Assembly: GCF_003574465.1 (NCBI RefSeq)
Contig: NZ_QOWC01000067.1
Location: forward strand, 1 to 37,457
DNA: 37,457 bases
Reading direction: 5' to 3'
DNA from: Methylobacterium crusticola
Lineage (GTDB): Bacteria; Pseudomonadota; Alphaproteobacteria; Rhizobiales; Beijerinckiaceae
The notes under the pieces are model-generated. The model was not told where the DNA came from and searched no databases. It worked only from the letters and a program-made list of their open reading frames with translations. Of the stretch, positions 1 through 7,697 are shown piece by piece. A program made the translations under genes and the position numbers. Position 1 is the first letter of the stretch, and every line of letters starts with the position of its first letter.

Positions 1-1
1 C

Positions 2-148
2 GCGCTCCGCGACGAGGCGGCGCTCGAGGACGTGGCGCACGACGCCGTGGCGCGTGAGGCCGCCGGGCGCGACGATGACGCGCGCGGCGACGCCGCGCTC
101 CCGGCCGCGGACGCCCTCGTCGGTTCGCCGAGCGCGGCCCTGCACTGA
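2..148 (+). CDS. C-terminal tail of an unidentified protein (partial)
   Basis: An open frame enters from the left edge and stops at TGA 146-148. The 48 visible residues are rich in Ala, Asp and Arg and end in SPSAALH. Third positions are almost all G/C, as expected of coding DNA here. The frame is followed by a strong hairpin and then by the end of a convergent gene, which fits a rightward gene ending here. I cannot name a family. The antisense strand of the same bases is also open, with a GTG near 145 and a stretch reading VIVAPGGLTRHGVVRHVLER, so a leftward gene starting here is a real alternative. Confidence 0.35.
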   Translation, partial: ALRDEAALEDVAHDAVAREAAGRDDDARGDAALPAADALVGSPSAALH

Positions 149-163
149 GCCCGCCGGGACCGA

Positions 164-195
164 CCCCGCGCCAGCAAGGCCCCGCGCCAGCAAGG
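164..195. repeat. 16-bp tandem direct repeat, two exact copies
   Basis: The unit ccccgcgccagcaagg occupies 164-179 and 180-195. Its first nine bases occur a third time at 196-204, where they form the left arm of the adjoining terminator hairpin. The repeat therefore appears to be duplicated terminator sequence. Confidence 0.8.
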
Positions 196-220
196 CCCCG
201 CGCCGGCGCGGCGCGGGGCC
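194..220. terminator. Bidirectional terminator-like hairpin
   Basis: Positions 194-204 (ggccccgcgcc) pair perfectly with 210-220 (ggcgcggggcc) across a 5-nt loop, giving an 11-bp all-G/C stem. It lies between the stop of the rightward frame at 148 and the stop of the leftward ligase at 226, where a shared terminator is expected. There is no T tract, so it is terminator-like by position and strength only. Confidence 0.6.
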
Positions 221-225
221 GGCCC

Positions 226-1761
226 TCAGGCCAGCCCGAGCTTCTGCGCGAGCCCGATCCGCTGGAGCTTGCCGGTCGCGCCCTTCGGGATCTCCTCGAG
301 GAGGAGGACGCGGCTCGGCACCTTGAAGGGCGCGACCCGGCCGGCCACGAAGGCCCGCAGGGCGGCCTCGTCGGACGCCTGCCCGTCGCGCAGCACGACC
401 GCCGCCGCCACGTCCTCGCCGAGCTTGGGGTGGGGCAGCGCGAAGGTCACGCACTGGGCCACGGCCGGGTGGTCCATCAGGATCTCGTCCACCTCGCGGG
501 GCGAGATCTTCTCGCCGCCGCGGTTGATGATCTCCTTCAGGCGGCCCGTGATGGTGAGGTAGCCGTCCGGGTCGAGCACGCCCTGGTCGCCGGTGCGGAA
601 GAACCCGTCGGGGGTGAAGGCCTCGGCGTTGGCCTTCGGGTTCGCCTCGTAGCCCGCCATCACGTTGTCGCCCCGGATCACGATCTCGCCGGTCTCGCCC
701 GCCGGGAGCGGCGTGCCGGCCTCGTCCACCACGGCGATCGCCGGGCCCGCCGCGAGGCCGACGGAGCCGGGCCGGCGGGGGCGCGGCGGCAGGGGATTCG
801 ACGCCATCTGGTGGGCGGCCTCGGTCATGCCGTAGGCCTCGATCAGGGGGGCGCCGAACACCTCCTCGAGCTCGCGCAGGACCTGCGGGGGCATCGAGGA
901 CGAGGAGGAGCGCAGGAAGCGCAGGGGCACGCGGGCGATGACCTCGCGGTTGCGGGCGGCGCGGCCGAGGATCGCCTGGTGCATGGTCGGCACGGCGGTG
1001 ATCCAGGTCGGCCGCACCTCGTCCATCCAGGCGAAGAACTTGAGGGCGTTGAAGCCCGGCGTGCAGCACACGGCGCTGCCGGCCGAGAGCGGCGCGAGCA
1101 GGCCGGCGATGAGCCCGTGGATGTGGAACAGCGGCATGATGTTGAGGCCGCGATCCTCCGGCGCGAGGGCGAGGCTGGCGCGGACGTTGCGGGCCGAGGC
1201 GCAGACGTTGGCCTGCGACAGGGGCACGATCTTCGGCCGCGAGGTGGTGCCCGAGGTGTGCAGCACGAGGGCGGTCTCGTCCGCCTCCGCCGGGCCGCCC
1301 CGGGCGGCCGGCGCGCCCGCGCCGGGCAGATCGAGCCTGAAGCGGCCGGCACCGGCCTCCGGCGTCTCGCTCAGGCGCGCCACCGGCACCCCGAGGGATT
1401 CCGCCACGGCGACCGCCGGGCTCTCGCGGCCCGCCGCCGTCACCAGCACCCGGGCGCCGAGATCGGCGAGGTAGAACGAGAATTCCTCGGCCTTGTAGGC
1501 CGGGTTCAGGGGTGCGGCCGTGGCTCCGGCGGCGACGGCCACGAAGGCCGCCGCCATGGCGGGGCCGTTGTCGAGGACGAGGGCGACCCGGTCGCCGCGC
1601 CCGATCCCGTGGGCGTTCAGCGCCGCCACGGTGTCGCGCATCTGGGCGCGCAGGCCCCCGAAGCTCAGGGGAGCGCCCCCGGGCGCGCCGAGGGCGGTCG
1701 CGTCCTCGGCGCCCGCCCGCATCAGGGCGTCGATCGTGCGTGCGGATTGCTCGGCCATCAC
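226..1761 (-). CDS. Acyl-CoA ligase, AAE3/Pcs60 (oxalate--CoA ligase)-like
   Basis: A 511-residue ANL-superfamily enzyme that adenylates a carboxylic acid and transfers it to CoA. Visible motifs in order: P-loop LHTSGTTSRPK near residue 170, acyl-site segment PLFHIHGLIAGLLAPLSAG, YGMTEAAHQMASNPLP, GFFRTGDQG, hinge and core INRGGEKISPREVD, and the C-terminal catalytic lysine segment PKGATGKLQR. The wording around the P-loop and YGMTEA motifs follows plant AAE3 and yeast Pcs60, which act as oxalyl-CoA synthetases, more closely than long-chain FadD. The oxalate assignment is inference; a short or medium acyl substrate is possible. It is the last gene of a leftward cluster, 25 bp after the reductase gene. 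MM at the start gives ATG choices at 1761 and 1758. Confidence 0.85.
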   Translation of the reverse strand: MMAEQSARTIDALMRAGAEDATALGAPGGAPLSFGGLRAQMRDTVAALNAHGIGRGDRVALVLDNGPAMAAAFVAVAAGATAAPLNPAYKAEEFSFYLADLGARVLVTAAGRESPAVAVAESLGVPVARLSETPEAGAGRFRLDLPGAGAPAARGGPAEADETALVLHTSGTTSRPKIVPLSQANVCASARNVRASLALAPEDRGLNIMPLFHIHGLIAGLLAPLSAGSAVCCTPGFNALKFFAWMDEVRPTWITAVPTMHQAILGRAARNREVIARVPLRFLRSSSSSMPPQVLRELEEVFGAPLIEAYGMTEAAHQMASNPLPPRPRRPGSVGLAAGPAIAVVDEAGTPLPAGETGEIVIRGDNVMAGYEANPKANAEAFTPDGFFRTGDQGVLDPDGYLTITGRLKEIINRGGEKISPREVDEILMDHPAVAQCVTFALPHPKLGEDVAAAVVLRDGQASDEAALRAFVAGRVAPFKVPSRVLLLEEIPKGATGKLQRIGLAQKLGLA

Positions 1762-1786
1762 GGCCCCTCCCCTGGTCTGTGCCCCG

Positions 1787-2794
1787 TCACGCGCCGCGCA
1801 CCTCGAGCCGGCCGCGCGCCTCCTCGAGCGTGCGGGCGAGCAGGCGCGTGCAGGCGTAGATCGCGTCGATCGACGGCGTCGGGATGCCGGTCAGGCGGCC
1901 GAGCTCGACCACCGAGCCCACGAGCGCCTCGAGCTCCACGGGACGGCCGGCCTCGACGTCCTGGAGCATCGAGGTCTTGTGGGCGCCGACCTTCTCGGCC
2001 CCGGCGATGCGCCGCTCGATCCCGAGCTTGAACGTCACCCCGAGGTGGTTCGCGATCGCCTCCGCCTCCCGCATCATCGCGGCCGCGAGGGCCCGGGTCT
2101 CGGGGAAGCGGCAGATGTCGACGAGGGTCGCGTGGGTGAGCGCGCTGATCGGGTTGAAGCTGAGGTTGCCCCAGAGCTTGAGCCAGATCTCGGCCCGGAT
2201 GTCGCTCGTCACGGGCGCGCGGAAGCCCGCCGCGACGAGGCGCCGGGCGAGCGCCTGCACCCGGGGCGTCACCGCCCCGGAGGGCTCGCCGAGGCCGAAG
2301 CGGTTGCCCTCCACCACCGTGACGAGGCCGGGCTCGGTCAGCATTGCGGCCGGGTAGACCACGCTGCCGATCACCCGCTCGGGGTCGATCGCCGCCGCGA
2401 TCAGCCCGCCCGGGTCGGCGGTCTCGAGCCGCGTGCCCGCGAGGGGACCGCCGTGCCGGTGGAAGTACCACCACGGGATGCCGTTCTGCATCGTCACCAC
2501 GACCGTGTCGGGACCGATCAGGTGCGCGAGGTCCGCGGCCATCGGGCCGACCTGGTGGGCCTTGAGGGTCAGGAGCACGACCTCGTGGGGACCGGCCTCC
2601 GCCATGGACTGGGTGGCGCGCACGTCCTTGGCGTGGCGCCGGCGGCCGTCCTCCTCGACGAGGCGCAGGCCGTCCCGCCGGATCGCCGCGAGGTGGGGGC
2701 CGCGGGCGATCAGGGTCACGGCCTCGCCGGCATCGGCGAGCCTCGCCCCGAGGAACCCCCCGATGGCGCCCGCCCCTACGATCGCGATGCTCAT
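1787..2794 (-). CDS. Ketopantoate reductase-family (ApbA/PanE) dehydrogenase
   Basis: 335 residues. An N-terminal Rossmann fold begins IAIVGAGAIGGFLGARLADAG (the dinucleotide loop at residues 4-13), followed by VVLLTLKAHQV with the family's conserved Lys (K78). The C-terminal helical domain holds IRAEIWLKLWGNLSFNPISALT, whose Lys (K206) aligns with the catalytic Lys of 2-dehydropantoate 2-reductase. The family reduces a 2-oxo acid with NADPH. Here the neighbours are a CoA ligase and MaoC-type hydratases, so the true substrate may be a keto acid of an acyl-CoA pathway rather than ketopantoate. ATG at 2794 was chosen because ggggagg sits 6 nt upstream. The open frame continues further upstream, but without the fold. 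Confidence 0.8.
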   Translation of the reverse strand: MSIAIVGAGAIGGFLGARLADAGEAVTLIARGPHLAAIRRDGLRLVEEDGRRRHAKDVRATQSMAEAGPHEVVLLTLKAHQVGPMAADLAHLIGPDTVVVTMQNGIPWWYFHRHGGPLAGTRLETADPGGLIAAAIDPERVIGSVVYPAAMLTEPGLVTVVEGNRFGLGEPSGAVTPRVQALARRLVAAGFRAPVTSDIRAEIWLKLWGNLSFNPISALTHATLVDICRFPETRALAAAMMREAEAIANHLGVTFKLGIERRIAGAEKVGAHKTSMLQDVEAGRPVELEALVGSVVELGRLTGIPTPSIDAIYACTRLLARTLEEARGRLEVRGA

Positions 2795-2920
2795 CGCGCC
2801 TCCCCGTGGTGTCCGCCGGACCGTTCCGCTGACAGACAGCCCAAACCGGGCGCCTCGGCAAGCCCGGTCTTGGTGTGGCCCGGCCGCGGCGCCGGCGCGT
2901 CGTCGGCAACCGCCGCCGGG

Positions 2921-2984
2921 GCGGTCGCGTTCCGGGCCGGGCCGCCCCGGCGGCGGTCGCGTTCCGGGCCGGGCCGCCCCGGCG
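2921..2984. repeat. 32-bp perfect tandem duplication
   Basis: Two identical 32-bp units, 2921-2952 and 2953-2984, lie in the 203-bp spacer between the MaoC gene and the reductase gene. Each contains ccggg and cccgg arms that can form a small hairpin. In the leftward transcript this places two identical GC-rich hairpins between the cistrons, which may affect coupling or RNA stability (inference). Confidence 0.8.
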
Positions 2985-2997
2985 GCCTTCCGCCCGC

Positions 2998-3987
2998 TCA
3001 GCGGCAGGCCGCGAACCAGGCGCCGGTGAAGCGGAAGACGGGCTCGCCGTGCTGGTTCGTGCCGGTGCTCGCGTGCGTGACGACGCCCCAGCCGGGACGC
3101 GAGCGCGACAGGCGCTTCTCGGTCAGCGTCGCGTCGTACCGGATGGTGTCCCCGGCATAGACCGGCTTGAGCCATTGCAGGTCGCGGAATCCCGGCGAGG
3201 GACCGCTCGGCGCCACGGGCTCGCCGCGCTCCCGGGCGGCGGCCGCGCCGCGGTCGCGGGCCGCCACCATCCGGTTCATCCAGGCCGCCGCCGTGTGCCA
3301 GCCCGACGCGCACAGGCCCCCGAAATGGCTCTGCGCCGCGGCCGCCTCGTCGACGTGGAAGGGCTGCGGGTCGTAGGCGCGCGCGAAGGCCAGGATCTCG
3401 TCGCGCCCGAAATGATAGCTGCCGAGGTCGTACGGGACGTCGAGGGGCAGGTCCTCGAACCAGGCCGGCGGGATCGCGGCCGGCGCGGCCGCCTCGGGTG
3501 CGGGAACCGCCGGGGGCCGGGTCCGCGGCGGCAGGGGCGCGGCCCCGCGCCGGCCGAACATGGCCCAGAAATCCTGCGTCATCACGGTCTCGCCGCGGCC
3601 GTTCCGGATCTCCAGGACGATGCGCACGAAGCCGCGGTCGGGCTTGCTGGCGGAGGGGCGGGCCTCGCGCACGCCGAGCTGCACCGACAGCGCGTCGCCC
3701 GGCAGGACCGGCCGCAGCCAGCGCACCGCGTCGACGCCGGGCGAGCCCATGGAGCTCGACTGCAGGATGAAGCCCTCGGCCACGAGGCGCATGGTGAGGG
3801 CGCAGGTGTGCCAGCCGGAGGCGATCAGGGTGCCCACGAAGGTGTCGCGCGCGGCCGCCTCGTCGACGTGGAACGGCTGCGGGTCGTAGGCGCGCGCGAA
3901 GGCGACGATGTCCTCCCGCGTGACGCTTTGCGGGCCGCACGCGAGCTGGAAACCGGGGACGAGGTCTTCGAAGCAGTAGCGGGGCAT
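2998..3987 (-). CDS. Tandem-domain MaoC-type hydratase/dehydratase
   Basis: 329 residues containing two hot-dog domains in series. Domain 1 covers about residues 1-150 and domain 2 about 175-329, joined by a Pro/Ala-rich linker (about 150-175). Each domain has the same hydratase signature FARAYDPQPFHVDEAAA, with the Asp/His dyad at D35/H40 and again at D206/H211. Each also has an SGWHT segment and a (Q/R)WL(R/K)PV strand. MaoC proteins hydrate enoyl-CoA or dehydrate 3-hydroxyacyl-CoA. Two intact active sites suggest a fused dimer. It is the first gene of the leftward cluster with the reductase and CoA ligase. No Shine-Dalgarno is obvious before ATG 3987. Confidence 0.85.
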   Translation of the reverse strand: MPRYCFEDLVPGFQLACGPQSVTREDIVAFARAYDPQPFHVDEAAARDTFVGTLIASGWHTCALTMRLVAEGFILQSSSMGSPGVDAVRWLRPVLPGDALSVQLGVREARPSASKPDRGFVRIVLEIRNGRGETVMTQDFWAMFGRRGAAPLPPRTRPPAVPAPEAAAPAAIPPAWFEDLPLDVPYDLGSYHFGRDEILAFARAYDPQPFHVDEAAAAQSHFGGLCASGWHTAAAWMNRMVAARDRGAAAARERGEPVAPSGPSPGFRDLQWLKPVYAGDTIRYDATLTEKRLSRSRPGWGVVTHASTGTNQHGEPVFRFTGAWFAACR

Positions 3988-4067
3988 GAGGGAGCCGCGT
4001 GAGTGACCGATGCCCGCCCGGCTATCACGGCCCGGGGCCGGCCGTCACGTCGCGCCCCCGCCCCGCC

Positions 4068-4733
4068 CTACGCGAAGGCCCCCGCCGCCTTGTGGGCGAG
4101 GCGGATCGGCTCGGGCAGCCGGTACTTCGGCGCGCAGGCGAGCACCAGCGCGACGCTGCCCGGGATGTCGGCGAGGTGCCCGGGCGAGATGAAGAGCGGG
4201 TTCCGGGCCGTCCTGGTGCGCACCACCGCCCCGATGGTCTCGCCCCGGTGGACGAGGGGCACCTGGGCGCCCTTCTCCTCCGGGAGGGGGGCGTTGCGGC
4301 CGACGAGGCGGGTCTTGCCGACCCCGATCGTCGGGCGCTCCAGCCACAGCCCCATGTGGCTCGCGATGCCGATGCGGCGCGGGTGGGCGGTGCCCATGCC
4401 GTCGAACAGGAACACGTCCGGCTCGCTCCTCAGGCGGGCGAACGCCTCCTCCAGCACCGGACCCTCGCGGAAGCTGAGGAGGCCCGGCACGTACGGGAAC
4501 GGCGTCGGCGCGAGGGCCGTCACGGTCTCGACCACGCGGAAGTCCGGGAAGGTCGCCACCACCACGGCGGCGTGGGAGCGCGCGTCCCGCACGCTGACGT
4601 CGACGCCGGCGACGAGCCGCACGCCGGCGAGGTCGAGGGGCCGGTCGGCCACCACCTCGGCGGCGAGGCGCCGCTGGAGCGCCACGGCCTCGGCCGGCGT
4701 CAGGTCCCAGGCGTGGCGGCGGCGCAGGTCCAT
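4068..4733 (-). CDS. nfi: Endonuclease V (deoxyinosine 3' endonuclease)
   Basis: 221 residues. Endonuclease V nicks DNA one nucleotide 3' to deoxyinosine and other deaminated bases. The family motifs are all present: AGVDVSV with metal-binding D45, PYVPGLLSFRE with the lesion-wedge Tyr and E90, LFDGMGTAHPRR with D111, GVGKTRLVG, and NPLFISPGHLADI. Length matches the E. coli enzyme (about 223). It is the last gene of the leftward rplY-pth-ychF-nfi run, 28 bp beyond the ychF stop. Start ATG 4733 gives the usual N-terminal length. Confidence 0.93.
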   Translation of the reverse strand: MDLRRRHAWDLTPAEAVALQRRLAAEVVADRPLDLAGVRLVAGVDVSVRDARSHAAVVVATFPDFRVVETVTALAPTPFPYVPGLLSFREGPVLEEAFARLRSEPDVFLFDGMGTAHPRRIGIASHMGLWLERPTIGVGKTRLVGRNAPLPEEKGAQVPLVHRGETIGAVVRTRTARNPLFISPGHLADIPGSVALVLACAPKYRLPEPIRLAHKAAGAFA

Positions 4734-4761
4734 GGCGGCGGGCCGGAGGGGTCCCGGGCGG

Positions 4762-5859
4762 TCAGTTGGCGAAGCGGAAATGCAGCACGTCGCCGTCCTG
4801 CACCACGTACTCCTTGCCCTCGAGCCGCAGCCTGCCGGCCTCCCGGGCGCCGGCCTCGCCGTTGAGCGCCGTGTAGTCGGCGTACGCGATGGTCTCGGCC
4901 CGGATGAAGCCCTTCTCGAAATCGGTGTGGATCACCCCGGCGGCGCCCGGCGCCCGGGTGCCCTGGGTGATGGTCCAGGCCCGCGCCTCCTTCGGGCCGG
5001 CGGTGAAGTAGGTGATGAGGCCGAGGAGGTCGTAGCCGGCCCGGATGACGCGGTTGAGCCCGGGCTCCGTCAGCCCCACCGCCTCCAGGTAATCCGCCTG
5101 CTCGGCCGGGGGCAGCACCGCGATCTCGCTCTCGATCTTGGCCGAGACCACGACGGCCCGGGCGCCCTCCTGCGCGGCCCGGGCGAAGACCGCGGCCGAG
5201 TGGGCGTTGCCGGCGTCGGCCGCGCCCTCGTCGACGTTGCAGACGTAGAGCACGGGCTTGGCGGTCATCAGGCCGAGCTGGGAGAACAGGCGCTCCTCCT
5301 CGGGTTTGCGCGCGACGAGGCGGGCGGGCTTGCCGTCGCGCAGGAGCGGCAGGGCCCGCTGCACGAGGTCGAGGGCCTCCTTCGCCTCCTTGTCGGCGCC
5401 CTTGGCGCGCTTCTCCAGCGCCAGGACGCGCTTCTCCAGGCTCTCGAGGTCGGCGAGCATCAGCTCGGTCTCGATCGTCTCGATGTCGGCGATCGGGTCG
5501 ACCTTGCCCTCGACGTGGGTGACGTCGCCGTCCGTGAAGCAGCGCACCACGTGCGCGACGGCGTCGACCTCCCGGATCGTGGCGAGGAACTGGTTGCCGA
5601 GCCCCTCGCCCTTCGAGGCGCCCCGCACCAGCCCGGCGATGTCCACGAAGGTGAGCCGGGTCGGCACGATCTCCTTCGAGCCCGCGATGCGGGCGAGGTC
5701 GTCGAGGCGCGGATCCGGCACCGCCACCTCGCCGACATTCGGCTCGATGGTGCAGAACGGGTAGTTGGCCGCCTGTGCCGCCGCGGTCTGGGTCAGCGCG
5801 TTGAAGAGGGTCGACTTGCCGACGTTCGGCAGGCCGACGATGCCGCATTTGAAGCCCAT
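4762..5859 (-). CDS. ychF: Redox-regulated ATPase/GTPase YchF (Obg family)
   Basis: 365 residues, the normal length for YchF/OLA1. The P-loop GLPNVGKS (residues 9-16) is followed by NYPFCTIEPNVG, the G3 segment FVDIAGLV, and the YchF-specific specificity motif NVDE in place of NKxD. That change is the known basis for ATP preference in this family. A coiled-coil arm (about 130-190) and a C-terminal TGS domain ending VVQDGDVLHFRFAN follow. YchF binds ribosomes and is linked to translation and oxidative stress. Its position next to pth is a widespread bacterial arrangement. Confidence 0.95.
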   Translation of the reverse strand: MGFKCGIVGLPNVGKSTLFNALTQTAAAQAANYPFCTIEPNVGEVAVPDPRLDDLARIAGSKEIVPTRLTFVDIAGLVRGASKGEGLGNQFLATIREVDAVAHVVRCFTDGDVTHVEGKVDPIADIETIETELMLADLESLEKRVLALEKRAKGADKEAKEALDLVQRALPLLRDGKPARLVARKPEEERLFSQLGLMTAKPVLYVCNVDEGAADAGNAHSAAVFARAAQEGARAVVVSAKIESEIAVLPPAEQADYLEAVGLTEPGLNRVIRAGYDLLGLITYFTAGPKEARAWTITQGTRAPGAAGVIHTDFEKGFIRAETIAYADYTALNGEAGAREAGRLRLEGKEYVVQDGDVLHFRFAN

Positions 5860-5944
5860 CAGATCATCCCATCCGGTTCGCGGCGGATGCCGGCCGCACC
5901 GGCCCGCGGCGCGTGCCCGCCTTGGCTGTCGGGAGCCGGGCCGG

Positions 5945-6556
5945 TCATGCCGGCCTCTCGCCCACGCGTTTCACCTCGTCCCAGCCCCGCCCCGCCATGG
6001 CGAGGTGGACCTTGTTCTGGAAGCGCGCGTCGTCGCCCGCCGCCAGCAGGGCGGCGTGCTCCGCCACGGCGTCGCAGAGATCCTCGACCCACGGCAGCTC
6101 GGCCTTGGCGAAGTCGTTGAGCACGTAGGCGTGGACGAGCGCCTTGTCGCCCGGGTGCCCGATGCCGAGGCGGGCGCGCCAGTACGCGTTGCCGCACTGG
6201 GCGGTGATCGAGCGCAGGCCGTTGTGGCCGGCATTGCCGCCGCCGCACTTCACCCGGAACCGGGCGGGTCCGAGGTCGAGCTCGTCGTGGAACACCACGA
6301 CGTCGCCGAGCGCGATCTTGTAGAAGCGCTGGGCCTCCGCCACGGCGCGGCCGGACTCGTTCATGAAGGTCTGCGGCCGCAGGAGCAGCACGCGCTCGGT
6401 GCCGAGCACGGCCTCGCTCGCCTCGCCCTGGAACCTGCGCCGCCAGGGCGCCGCGCCGTGCCGGCGCGCGATGGCCTCGAGCGCCATGAAGCCGATGTTG
6501 TGCCGGTTGCCCGCGTAGCGGGACCCGGGATTCCCGAGGCCGACGAACAGCCGCAT
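5945..6556 (-). CDS. pth: Peptidyl-tRNA hydrolase
   Basis: 203 residues. Pth recycles tRNA by cleaving peptidyl-tRNA released from stalled ribosomes. Catalytic and substrate residues are visible: GLGNPG with N9, NRHNIGF with the catalytic His (H19), PQTFMNESG with N66, FHDELDL with D91, and GGGNAGHNGLRS with N112. It starts MRLFVGLGNPG at ATG 6556, as usual for the family. It lies between rplY and ychF on the same strand, the standard alphaproteobacterial order, with an 85-bp gap to ychF. Confidence 0.96.
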   Translation of the reverse strand: MRLFVGLGNPGSRYAGNRHNIGFMALEAIARRHGAAPWRRRFQGEASEAVLGTERVLLLRPQTFMNESGRAVAEAQRFYKIALGDVVVFHDELDLGPARFRVKCGGGNAGHNGLRSITAQCGNAYWRARLGIGHPGDKALVHAYVLNDFAKAELPWVEDLCDAVAEHAALLAAGDDARFQNKVHLAMAGRGWDEVKRVGERPA

Positions 6557-6623
6557 GGCGGATCAGTCTCACCGAAACGAGCGGAGGCCCCGGGGCCGCG
6601 CGGGCCCGCCGGAGGCCCGGCCG

Positions 6624-6644
6624 GAGACATGGGGACCATGTCTC
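6624..6644. other. Perfect 9-bp hairpin in the rplY-pth spacer
   Basis: gagacatgg (6624-6632) and ccatgtctc (6636-6644) are perfect inverse complements around a 3-nt loop. The stem has A/T pairs and stands out from the surrounding G/C runs. In the leftward transcript it sits about 70 nt before the pth start, so it could be an attenuator, a processing site or a protein site. No function is established. Confidence 0.5.
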
Positions 6645-6694
6645 GCGGGGCGGGCTCCGGCCCGGGGGCGGTCCGCGCGGGGTTGCGGAGGGGC

Positions 6695-6712
6695 CCGGGC
6701 CCGCGGGCCCGG
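6695..6712. terminator. 18-bp perfect GC palindrome downstream of rplY
   Basis: ccgggcccgcgggcccgg is fully self-complementary and begins 21 bp past the rplY stop in the direction of transcription. It could terminate or attenuate between rplY and pth. No T tract follows, and a palindrome without a loop is not ideal for a terminator, so confidence is modest. Confidence 0.35.
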
Positions 6713-6732
6713 CCCGCGGCTCAGCCCGCGGT

Positions 6733-7398
6733 TCAGCCCTCCTGGGCCTCCTCGGTGGCCTTCTCCTCGGCGGATTCGGCGCGGGCGGCCTCGGCCACGG
6801 CGGCCTCCTCGGCCTCCACCTCGGCGCCCAGCACCGTCGGGGGCACGATCGTGGCGACGGTCTCGGCGCCGTCGAGGGTGATCGTGGCGCCGGCCGGCAC
6901 CGGCAGATCGGAGACGTGGATCGAGTCGCCGATGTCCTTGCCGGTCAGGTCGACCGTGATAGCGTCCGGGATCGATTCCGGCGCCACGTCGAGGGTCACC
7001 GTGTGCAGCACGACGTTGAGGGTGCCGCCCCTCTGGCGGATGCCCGGCGCGGCGTCCTCGTGCGAGAAATGCACCGGCACCTCGACGGAGACGGTCTGGC
7101 CCGCGACGACGCGCAGGAAGTCGACGTGCAGCGGCACGCCCGAGACCGGGTCGAGCTGGAAGTCGCGCGGGATCGCCCGGACCTTGCGGCCCCCGGACTC
7201 GATCTCGAACACCGTGGTCAGGAAGCCGCCGGCGTAGATCAGCGTGCGGGCGCGGACGAGTTCGATGGCGATGGCCTGCGGGGGCTGGCCCCCTCCGTAG
7301 ACGACGGCGGGCACCTGGCCCTGGCGACGAACGGCCCGGGCGGCCCCCTTGCCGACCCGGTCGCGTGCCACGGCCTCAAGCGGCTTCACGGCGCTCAT
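6733..7398 (-). CDS. rplY: 50S ribosomal protein L25, long (TL5/CTC) form
   Basis: 221 residues. The L25 domain that binds 5S rRNA occupies about the first 95, including GKGAARAVRRQGQVPAVVYG and RDFQLDPVSGVPLHVDFLRV. The CTC-type beta domain follows, with GTLNVVLHTVTLDVAPESIP and DIGDSIHVSDLPVPAG. The tail after about 190 is acidic and rich in Ala/Glu, typical of alphaproteobacterial homologues. ATG 7398 was chosen because MSAVKPLEAVARDRVGKG is the usual N-terminus and gaagga lies just upstream. It leads the leftward run with pth, ychF and nfi. Confidence 0.94.
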   Translation of the reverse strand: MSAVKPLEAVARDRVGKGAARAVRRQGQVPAVVYGGGQPPQAIAIELVRARTLIYAGGFLTTVFEIESGGRKVRAIPRDFQLDPVSGVPLHVDFLRVVAGQTVSVEVPVHFSHEDAAPGIRQRGGTLNVVLHTVTLDVAPESIPDAITVDLTGKDIGDSIHVSDLPVPAGATITLDGAETVATIVPPTVLGAEVEAEEAAVAEAARAESAEEKATEEAQEG

Positions 7399-7544
7399 GG
7401 CGTGATCCTTCAGCGAGCAATGGTGAGGTTGGCTCAAACGCCGAAGGCCGCCCCGATCGAGAGCGGCCCTGCGAACCGGCGTCGCCGCGCCCGCTCCCGT
7501 CTCCGGGAGTCCGGCCTCCAAGGGTGTCCGGCAGGCGCGCCGGG

Positions 7545-7573
7545 CTCTTAGCAGCGCACCCGCCCGAAGGCAA
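7545..7573 (-). promoter_or_regulatory. Candidate rplY promoter
   Basis: Reading leftward, TTGCCT (7573-7568) is separated by exactly 17 bp from TAAGAG (7550-7545). Both are acceptable alphaproteobacterial housekeeping -35/-10 boxes. Start of transcription near 7538 would give a leader of about 140 nt. Proposed from sequence alone. Confidence 0.4.
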
Positions 7574-7697
7574 GGCGGCGGCGCACCGGGGATCCGGCCC
7601 CCTCGCGGCGACCGGCCTGAGGATTCCTTAACGGATCGCCCGCGAATGTCGCGCGCGTGCCGCCGCGCGGGCCCGGCGCTGAAGAGGAGGCGTCCCG

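Noticed and set aside
1..145. Leftward gene starting near 145 (GTG) and running off the left edge
   Set aside because: Open and coding-like in composition, but the rightward reading ends just before a strong terminator facing a convergent gene. It cannot be excluded without the flanking sequence.
6361..6639. Leftward open frame whose start lies in the 9-bp hairpin and which overlaps pth
   Set aside because: Out of frame with pth and low complexity; the pth motifs define the real frame.
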